From NCBI RefSeq assembly GCF_042652965.1, contig NZ_JBHSHL010000011.1, positions 1 to 21,502 of the forward strand: DNA of 21,502 nucleotides, given 5' to 3'. Shown piece by piece: positions 16,532 to 21,502 of this stretch. Position 1 is the stretch's first letter. Every line of letters begins with the position of its first letter. Position numbers and translations under genes: made by a program. The DNA comes from Filifactor villosus (lineage in GTDB: Bacteria > Bacillota > Clostridia > Peptostreptococcales > Filifactoraceae). The notes beneath the pieces are model-generated. The model had not been told where the DNA came from, made no database searches, and worked only from the letters and a program-made list of their open reading frames with translations.

Positions 16532-17096
16532 TAAAGTGAAAAAATCATCCCTACTTCAAAGAATCCTAAAGAAACGCTCCCAAAAATATAGGATCCTCTT
16601 CTCATCGTTTCGCAAAGTAGAGTTCTCGTCAAACAAACACTTTAGAAGATACGATCCCTTAAAAAATTTAATTTACGTTACTTGTTCGAAATTATGCAGT
16701 GTTGCTCCAATCTTTCATCAAAGAAAATGAACTCATCTCTATTGCAAAGAAGCTTCTCTACTTTTGCAACACTTCGGGGCGATGCGACTTTTCGGTCATC
16801 GGGCACAACAAAGCATCCCGCTTTAACACTATCGAGGTAATATACATTCGAGAAAACAAGGCGAAGGCGATTTCACGCAAAAAGTAACATTCTAAGAATC
16901 GTTGCTTTCACAAGATCTCCTCACTATACAAAACAACAGCAAAGAAACTTCTTTTGTACGGTGTCGGTCTGTCATCCGTTTGAATCGTTTATACCGATGA
17001 TCTGCACCCTATCAACATCGAAAGAATATCACATACTTAAAGAGCAGACACTCCAACAGATCAGCTTTGAGTGTAGAACTCCTCTCCTTGATCTTC

Positions 17097-18014
17097 TCAC
17101 AAAACAGCGACTTTAATCGCCGAAGGAAGAAGCTCCATCTCGACCTCCTTGGAGATAAGAAGTTCTCCGTCATATTGGACACAAAATTTCGTATCCGCCA
17201 CAAAACGCAGATGTCTTCCGGCAAGAGTTTCTATCTCCTTGATCTCTTTATGCCTTCCCTCAACAAAGGGTTTTGCAAGTCGAAGGATACTCCAATTTGA
17301 CATCTCCTTGACCTTAACAATGCTGTAAAATCCGTTCGACAGTTCAGCCTCGGGAAGCACCTTGATCCCTCCGCCATAAAACTTTCCGTTTCCTATCGCA
17401 ACCAGAAGATAATCTCCCTCCAGCTTCTGTCCATCCAAATAAACCGTCGCCGACTTCTTGTGTTTGCGTAAAAGGACCGTATAGATCGCACTGAACGCAT
17501 AGGCAAGCTTAGGGGGCAGGACCTTACTATTCTTAAAAGCGAGCGACTTTTCGATCACATCGGCATCCAAACCCACCGATGCAATATTGACAAAATAACC
17601 TTCGTTGATCCTCCCGATATCAATCTTCTTTACTCGAGCCTTCATAACCGCTTCTATTTGTTTTTCGGGAGATTCTTCAAAAAACCATCTCGGCATAAGA
17701 TTGCGAATATAGTCATTGCCCGTTCCTCCCGGAAGAGCGGCGACCTCGATCCGCATATCCCCCCGACGGACCAGTTCGGATACCAAACAGGAAAGTGTAC
17801 CATCCCCTCCAACAGCGTATATTCGCGCTACGCTTATACCCGCATAGGAGGACAGGACCTCCCTGAGTTCCTCTATCGTCTCGGTTGTCTCAACAAAGAC
17901 ATCTCTTCTTTTTTTCTTCAATTCCCGGAGCAGAGGAAGATACTGTTTCGATCCTCCCTTGCCCGATCTTGTATTTACAATAAACAGATGATTACGTACC
18001 TCGTTTGTCTTCAT
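17097..18014 (-). CDS. Diacylglycerol/lipid kinase family protein (YegS/DgkB-like)
   Basis: This 305-residue protein has the DAGK catalytic fold and would phosphorylate a lipid such as diacylglycerol with ATP, probably at the inner face of the membrane. The nucleotide site shows NTRSGKG (14-20), GGDGT at 69-73 and LPGGTGNDY at 94-102. The carboxy domain shows GNGKFYGGGI, EAELSNGFY and the conserved YDGE. Length is normal. ATG 18014 lies 17 bases past the YcxB-like gene, so the two are co-transcribed. Recycling of diacylglycerol from lipoteichoic acid synthesis is the usual role of the DgkB branch, but the sequence does not settle diacylglycerol against sphingoid or undecaprenol substrates. 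Confidence 0.92.
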   Translation of the reverse strand: MKTNEVRNHLFIVNTRSGKGGSKQYLPLLRELKKKRRDVFVETTETIEELREVLSSYAGISVARIYAVGGDGTLSCLVSELVRRGDMRIEVAALPGGTGNDYIRNLMPRWFFEESPEKQIEAVMKARVKKIDIGRINEGYFVNIASVGLDADVIEKSLAFKNSKVLPPKLAYAFSAIYTVLLRKHKKSATVYLDGQKLEGDYLLVAIGNGKFYGGGIKVLPEAELSNGFYSIVKVKEMSNWSILRLAKPFVEGRHKEIKEIETLAGRHLRFVADTKFCVQYDGELLISKEVEMELLPSAIKVAVL

Positions 18015-18031
18015 ATTTCTTCGGGTCTCTC

Positions 18032-18565
18032 CTAAAAAATACTTCGGGTCTTCTTATAGCGATCTCCCATCTTTTCCTTCAAAAATCCTTGAAGCTCTTT
18101 ATACTCTTCCTTAGGAGTTTCCTTCTTGGAGATATAGGTACCGAAATTCTTATCAAAAAACACGATCAGCATGGTCTTGGCCTCCATGACCAAAACCAGA
18201 TCCCGATAGGTGAAACTTCCATGTTCCTTTCGATCCTTCAAAGAGACAACAGCCTTATCTTCTTCAAAGGTAAGGTTATGAATGATACTGTAGAAATCTA
18301 CCTTGTTGAGACCGCTGAACTTGATATTTCGTTTTTCATATCTCAAAACAAGGGCAACTACTACTACAAGGTGCAGTATAAGAGTGGTAACGATCATTCT
18401 TACAGGATCCAAACCGCTCGCCGTACGGCTGATAAAGAAACCTCCCAGCAAAGATAACAGGAAGATATAAACTAAGACCCCTACCTTCCTATGAAACAGG
18501 ATAAGGTACAAAAATTTTCGGTACTCCCACTTATCCACTTTTCTGCTTATCTTTATTGCCCGCAT
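18032..18565 (-). CDS. YcxB-like membrane protein
   Basis: This is a 177-residue protein of unknown function. Two hydrophobic segments lie near the start (FLYLILFHRKVGVLVYIFLL and VTTLILHLVVVVALVL), followed by a soluble domain of about 105 residues (FYSIIHNLTFEEDKAVVSL, GSFTYRDLVLVMEAKTMLIV) whose pattern fits the YcxB carboxy domain. The frame is open to 18718, but the upstream part runs into the E repeat. ATG 18565 has AAAAGGAG 8 bases before it and is preferred; ATG 18610 with CGGAG is the alternative. It precedes the lipid kinase gene by 17 bases. It is charged at the carboxy end (KEKMGDRYKKTRSIF). Confidence 0.75.
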   Translation of the reverse strand: MRAIKISRKVDKWEYRKFLYLILFHRKVGVLVYIFLLSLLGGFFISRTASGLDPVRMIVTTLILHLVVVVALVLRYEKRNIKFSGLNKVDFYSIIHNLTFEEDKAVVSLKDRKEHGSFTYRDLVLVMEAKTMLIVFFDKNFGTYISKKETPKEEYKELQGFLKEKMGDRYKKTRSIF

Positions 18566-18657
18566 CGCTCGATCTCCTTTTTGTTCCAATATTCTTCCGA
18601 CGGTATTCATACTGTTCTCCGATAAAAATGTCCTCCGAAAAACGATATAAGCGCTAA

Positions 18658-18769
18658 TACTGCTCTTCCTTTGAGTTATGGATATAGATGATCTGTGACC
18701 CATAGAAGATAAACCCATTTTTCGCGGGTTAAAAAACAGATATATCCATACTTCCAGTGAAAAATAGTA
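18658..18769. repeat. E repeat copy 2 (112-bp MITE-like structured element)
   Basis: It starts TACTGCTCTTCC, carries the core TCTGTGACCCATAGAAGA (18692-18709) and ends AAATAGTA. The outer stem TATGGATATA/TATATCCATA is perfect, and an inner AACCC/GGGTT stem is also possible. A perfect 3-bp TAA repeat flanks it (18655-18657 and 18770-18772). It lies upstream of the YcxB-like gene and about 135 bp from the CRISPR array. Confidence 0.8.
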
Positions 18770-18904
18770 TAAAATGCATACGGAGCCTACGACTATAGTT
18801 CCGCTTGACCCGGAAATTCAAAACAGATAAAAAATATCGCCCTGCTCGCCCCGCCTGATCCCGTCACGGATATTATACCATCTTCGTTGTCTGATGGAAA
18901 TAGA

Positions 18905-18933
18905 GTTTCCGCCGAAGTAATGATTTTTCAAAT
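18905..18933. repeat. Degenerate terminal CRISPR repeat
   Basis: GTTTCC is joined directly to GCCGAAGTAATG and then ATTTTTCAAAT. Relative to the normal repeat, six bases (GTCTCC) are deleted and several positions changed. A 39-bp spacer separates it from the first normal repeat. Decay of this kind marks the leader-distal end. Confidence 0.85.
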
Positions 18934-19079
18934 AGGCAAAGCATTGCCAAAGTGTAAAAATGAATATGTAGTGTTTCCGTCTCCGCCGGAGTGATGGTCT
19001 TTCAAACTCAACTTGTAAATTTGGTGTGTTCATAATATATGATAGTTTCCGTCTCCGCCGGAGTGATGGTCTTTCAAAC

Positions 19080-19117
19080 ACAGCGTTTGATAAATCGTCA
19101 AACCCATTCAGTTTTAA
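19080..19117. repeat. Duplicated spacer, copy 1
   Basis: This 38-bp spacer (starts ACAGCGTTTGATAAATCG) is identical to the spacer at 19970-20007, about 890 bp away. The flanking repeats differ in their tag base. Confidence 0.9.
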
Positions 19118-19227
19118 GTTTCGGTCTCCGCCGGAGTAATGGCCTTTCAAACTATGAGGTTTGGATCAAGGCTTACTCGGAGCACACATCATGTTTCGGT
19201 CTCCGCCGGAGTGATGGCCTTTCAAAC

Positions 19228-19266
19228 ATGACTACAACGGTCTTCTGTACGTCTTCAACGACGAAT
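19228..19266. repeat. Duplicated spacer, copy 1 of the second pair
   Basis: This 39-bp spacer (starts ATGACTACAACGGTCTTC) is identical to 21097-21135. The second copy lies immediately beside the E element inserted in the array. Confidence 0.9.
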
Positions 19267-19450
19267 GTTTCGGTCTCCGCCGGAGTGATGGCCTTTCAAA
19301 CTTGATGACTCCGTTTCTCTTTATCCCTTCGCGGATAAAGTTTCCGTCTCCTTTCGGAGTGATGGTCTTTCAAACCCTCATTTCTTTTCTCCTTTTCTCT
19401 ACTATGTTTTGTGTATTTCCGTCTCCTTTCGGAGTGATGGTCTTTCAAAC

Positions 19451-19564
19451 GAGAAAAGGAACAGATCAGAGAGATCGCAGAGGCTTCAGATTTCCGTCTC
19501 CTTTCGGAGTGATGGTCTTTCAAACGAGAAAAGGAACAGATCAGAGAGATCGCAGAGGCTTCAG
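19451..19564. repeat. Tandem exact duplication of one spacer-repeat unit
   Basis: Spacers 19451-19489 and 19526-19564 (start GAGAAAAGGAACAGATC) are identical and separated by one 36-bp repeat. The repeats at 19415, 19490 and 19565 all begin with A in place of G, so the duplicated unit carried its own repeat variant. Confidence 0.92.
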
Positions 19565-19969
19565 ATTTCCGTCTCCTTTCGGAGTGATGGTCTTTCAAAC
19601 CGACTGAACGGAAATAACGACCCTCTTCGGGTCATGATCAAGTTTCCGTCTCCGCCGGAGTGATGGTCTTTCAAACTCCTTTCTATACTCTTATTATACT
19701 ATGACATAGTAGAAAAGTTTCCGTCTCCGCCGGAGTGATGGTCTTTCAAACTTTTCGATAGCACATTATCACTACCTGTGTCAAAATGTTTCGGTCTCCG
19801 CCGGAATGATGGTCTTTCAAACAAGGTGTCAATGTATGCACCAATGGCGTGGAACCTTAAAGTTTCCGTCTCCGCCGGAGTGATGGTCTTTCAAGCATCC
19901 TTTCTTTTTGTTCTACGGTTTTCCGTAATTCAAAGTTTCGGTCTCCGCCGGAGTAATGGTCTTTCAAAC

Positions 19970-20007
19970 ACAGCGTTTGATAAATCGTCAAACCCATTCA
20001 GTTTTAA
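19970..20007. repeat. Duplicated spacer, copy 2
   Basis: Identical to 19080-19117. The repeat on its left has GTAATGGTC, whereas the original has GTAATGGCC on its right, so the copied tract was short or the repeats recombined afterwards. Confidence 0.9.
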
Positions 20008-20190
20008 GTTTCGGTCTCCGCCGGAGTGATGGTCTTTCAAACACGATTGCATACGAATGTTTGAGTACAGGCTGCACATCGGTTTCGGTCTCCGCCGGAG
20101 TGATGCTCTTTCAAACTTTCCGAAAGCTTGTTAAAAGAAATCCTTGATTTAATAGGTTTCGGTCTCCGCCGGAGTGATGGTCTTTCAATT

Positions 20191-20371
20191 CCTATGGGAT
20201 TTAGCATACGCTTGCTTTGTGTATTTCCACCTCCAAAATAGTTACTGTCATGGTAACATATCATGCTTATTTCGACAAGACTTGATATAGCAACAAAATA
20301 TCTTGTATCTCTCTATCTTCTTTCCCCTCATCCATCCAGCACTCAGAAATGCACTAAGAGCCGGACTAAAG
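20191..20371. repeat. 181-bp L block, copy 1, inside the CRISPR array
   Basis: A 181-bp block takes the place of a normal spacer. The repeat on its left ends CAATT instead of CAAAC. It starts CCTATGGGATTTAGCATACG and ends GAGCCGGACTAAAG. It contains a GTTAC/GTAAC palindrome. A decayed repeat start (TTTGTGTATTTCCACCTCC, 20216-20234) resembles the spacer-repeat junction at 19408-19426. No convincing gene or promoter is seen. Confidence 0.88.
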
Positions 20372-20406
20372 GTTTCGGTCTCCGCCGGAGTGATGGTCTT
20401 TCAATT

Positions 20407-20587
20407 CCTATGGGATTTAGCATACGTTTGCTTTGTGTATTTCCATCTCCAAAATAGTTACTGTCATGGTAACATATCACGCTTATTTCGACAAGACTTG
20501 ATATAGCAACAAAATATCTTGTGTTTCTCTATCTTCTTTCCCCGCATCCATCCAGCAATCAGAAATGCACTAAGAGCCGGACTAAAG
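20407..20587. repeat. 181-bp L block, copy 2
   Basis: Same length as copy 1, following it at an exact 216-bp period (181-bp block plus 35-bp repeat), with scattered substitutions (for example CACGCTT against CATGCTT). The repeat on its left again ends CAATT. Confidence 0.88.
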
Positions 20588-20695
20588 GTTTCGGTCTCCG
20601 CCGAAGTAATGGTCTTTCAAACTATTCCTAACAAAAAATGCAGAAGAGTGGATTGACTATGTTTCGGTCTCCGCCGGAGTGATGGTCTTTCAATT

Positions 20696-20876
20696 CCTAT
20701 GGGATTTAGCATACACTTACTTTGTGTATTTCTATCTCCAAAATAGTTACTGTCATGGTAACATATCACGCTTATTTCGACAAGACTTGATATAGCAACA
20801 AAATATCTTGTATCTCTCTATCTTCTTTCCCCGCATCCATCCAGCACTCAGAAATGCACTAAGAGCCGGACTAAAA
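20696..20876. repeat. 181-bp L block, copy 3
   Basis: Third copy, separated from copy 2 by one repeat, one 38-bp spacer and another repeat, again with a repeat ending CAATT on its left and 216 bp from repeat start to repeat start. It carries its own substitutions (ATACACTTAC), so the triplication is not recent. Confidence 0.88.
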
Positions 20877-20979
20877 GTTTCGGTCTCCGCCGGAGTAATG
20901 GTCTTTCAAACGTATTTTTATGAAAGTTCTTTTGCTTAATTATTTGAGTTTCCGTCTCCGCCGGAGTGATGGCCTTTCA

Positions 20980-21090
20980 TACTACTATTCTTTTGAATAG
21001 TGGATATAAACAATCTGTGACCCATAGAAGACAACATAGTTTTTCGTCATCGAAAAATAGATATATCCACACTTCTATTGAAAAATAGTA
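20980..21090. mobile_element. E repeat copy 3 inserted into a CRISPR repeat (111 bp)
   Basis: The repeat starting at 20948 is cut after CTTTCA. The element runs from TACTACTATTC to AAATAGTA, and the rest of the repeat resumes as TCAAAC (21091-21096). TCA is therefore duplicated on both sides, a 3-bp target-site duplication. Core TCTGTGACCCATAGAAGA is at 21014-21031. Stems are ACTATTC/GAATAGT, GTGGATATA/TATATCCAC and TTTTTCG/CGAAAAA. Confidence 0.87.
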
Positions 21091-21096
21091 TCAAAC

Positions 21097-21135
21097 ATGA
21101 CTACAACGGTCTTCTGTACGTCTTCAACGACGAAT
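21097..21135. repeat. Duplicated spacer, copy 2 of the second pair
   Basis: Identical to the spacer at 19228-19266, about 1.87 kb away, and directly adjacent to the E element insertion. Confidence 0.9.
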
Positions 21136-21502
21136 GTTTCGGTCTCCGCCGGAGTGATGGTCTTTCAAACATACTTGACTTAATCGTTGAACGTGAAAGC
21201 GTTCAACAAGTTTCCGTCTCCTTTCGGAGTGATGGTCTTTCAAACGAGGGAATAGAAATGGCACTATTCGAAGCAGACGGAGGTTTCCGTCTCCTTTCGG
21301 AGTGATGGTCTTTCAAACAGTAGCGTCCGACGGTCTGAGGATGTATCGGCTTAACTCGTTTCCGTCTCCTTTCGGAGTGATGGTCTTTCAAACCTACTTT
21401 TGTTTTCATACTAATCCTCCCATACGTTACTTGTTTCCGTCTCCTTTCGGAGTGATGGTCTTTCAAACAATTTTGCGCCTAAAAACTAGAATTTAATTCT
21501 AT

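Larger units (their letters stand above)
16058..17096. other. Long intergenic region between the lipid kinase and DUF1385 genes
   Basis: About 1040 bp carry no gene I can support. The region holds the DUF1385 promoter (16361-16389), an E repeat (16421-16531) and an AT-rich stretch up to 17096. A 112-codon frame at 16392-16730 runs through the E repeat and lacks a ribosome site. No clear terminator follows the lipid kinase gene. Confidence 0.6.
18905..21468 (-). CRISPR. CRISPR array, type III-A-like repeats, 27 repeats plus a degenerate terminal repeat
   Basis: Repeats of 35 or 36 bp begin at 18973, 19045, 19118, 19193, 19267, 19340, 19415, 19490, 19565, 19642, 19717, 19788, 19862, 19935, 20008, 20082, 20156, 20372, 20588, 20661, 20877, 20948, 21136, 21210, 21283, 21358 and 21433. 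Ordinary spacers are 36-41 bp. On the plus strand the repeat runs from GTTTCSGTCTCC to GGTCTTTCAAAC. On the minus strand it begins GTTTGAAAG, has a CTCC/GGAG hairpin and ends ACGGAAAC or ACCGAAAC. ACGGAAAC is the 8-nt tag I recall for S. thermophilus type III-A crRNAs. The degenerate repeat at the left end and the uniform repeats at the right suggest leftward transcription from a leader right of the window. After 21468 only 34 bases remain, less than one spacer, so the array may continue. No cas gene is in the window; the subtype and strand are inference. Confidence 0.95.

Noticed and set aside
16392..16730. 112-codon plus-strand frame in the long intergenic region
   Set aside because: It runs through an E repeat and lacks a ribosome site; its translation does not look like a known protein.
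18566..18718. Amino-terminal extension of the YcxB-like protein to 18718
   Set aside because: The extension reads into the E repeat, and a much better ribosome site precedes ATG 18565.
18770..18904. Left flank of the array as the CRISPR leader
   Set aside because: The adjacent repeat is degenerate, as at leader-distal ends, and the repeat tag motif points to transcription from the other side. It is not fully excluded.
20191..20371. 181-bp block as an unusually long single spacer
   Set aside because: Three diverged copies of the same length, each with the same altered repeat end, point to a duplicated structural unit rather than an ordinary acquired spacer.
18973..21468. Type I-B, I-C or II assignment of the array
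   Set aside because: The repeat end is not the usual ATTGAAAC/AAT of type I-B or I-C, spacers are longer than the 30 bp typical of type II, and the tag resembles type III-A. Without cas genes this stays provisional.
18818..21496. Many open frames of 60-110 codons in the CRISPR region, with repeated peptides such as SPFGVMVFQT or LKDHHSERRRK
   Set aside because: They are translations of the CRISPR repeat. The periodic peptide follows the 35-36-bp repeat spacing, and there is no ribosome site.

Overview
The window looks like a chromosome segment from a low-GC Gram-positive anaerobe (Firmicutes, probably Clostridia or Tissierellia). The evidence is strong AGGAGG-type ribosome sites, a Bacillus/Clostridium-like order of housekeeping genes, a YwlE-type arginine phosphatase signature, and a Firmicutes-style RF1 (PET and GGQ motifs). 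I cannot name the species from sequence alone.

Layout. 1-468: 5' part of an IS5-type transposase on the minus strand, broken by an 86-base run of N. 600-763: copies of a 103-bp MITE-like repeat (called T here). 814-2454: ABC exporter half-transporter (minus). 2466-3299: non-coding, with remnants of a decayed gene. 3315-5247 (plus): a CNNM/CorC-type membrane protein and a CBS-ACT regulatory protein. 5615-7950 (plus): glmU and prs, which supply UDP-GlcNAc and PRPP. 8123-9064 (minus): a secreted beta-propeller-like DUF5050 protein. 9669-10844 (minus): rpiB and upp, linked through pentose phosphate and PRPP use. 11192-13094 (minus): ywlE-type phosphatase and sua5/ywlC. 13149-16057 (minus): DUF1385 membrane protein, prmC and prfA. 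PrmC methylates the GGQ glutamine of the release factor encoded next to it. 17097-18565 (minus): YcxB-like membrane protein and a lipid kinase. 18905-21468 or beyond: a large CRISPR array that fills the right end. No cas gene is inside the window.

The CRISPR array is the most unusual part. Read right to left, the repeat starts GTTTGAAAG, has a CTCC/GGAG hairpin and ends ACGGAAAC. The end resembles the 5' tag of type III-A (Csm) crRNAs. The decayed terminal repeat lies at the left end and the most uniform repeats at the right, which fits transcription leftward from a leader beyond 21502. The array mixes two hairpin-loop versions and two tag versions. It also holds three exact or near-exact spacer duplications, three copies of a 181-bp non-spacer block repeated at a 216-bp period, and a 111-bp MITE-like element (called E here) inserted inside a repeat with a 3-bp target duplication. 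Two more E copies lie at 16421 and 18658. Their outer stem shows a compensated base-pair change, so the fold itself seems conserved.

Two dispersed small-repeat families (E and T), an IS transposase, a decayed gene and a reshuffled CRISPR array show an otherwise conserved housekeeping region that has been repeatedly invaded by small mobile DNA.
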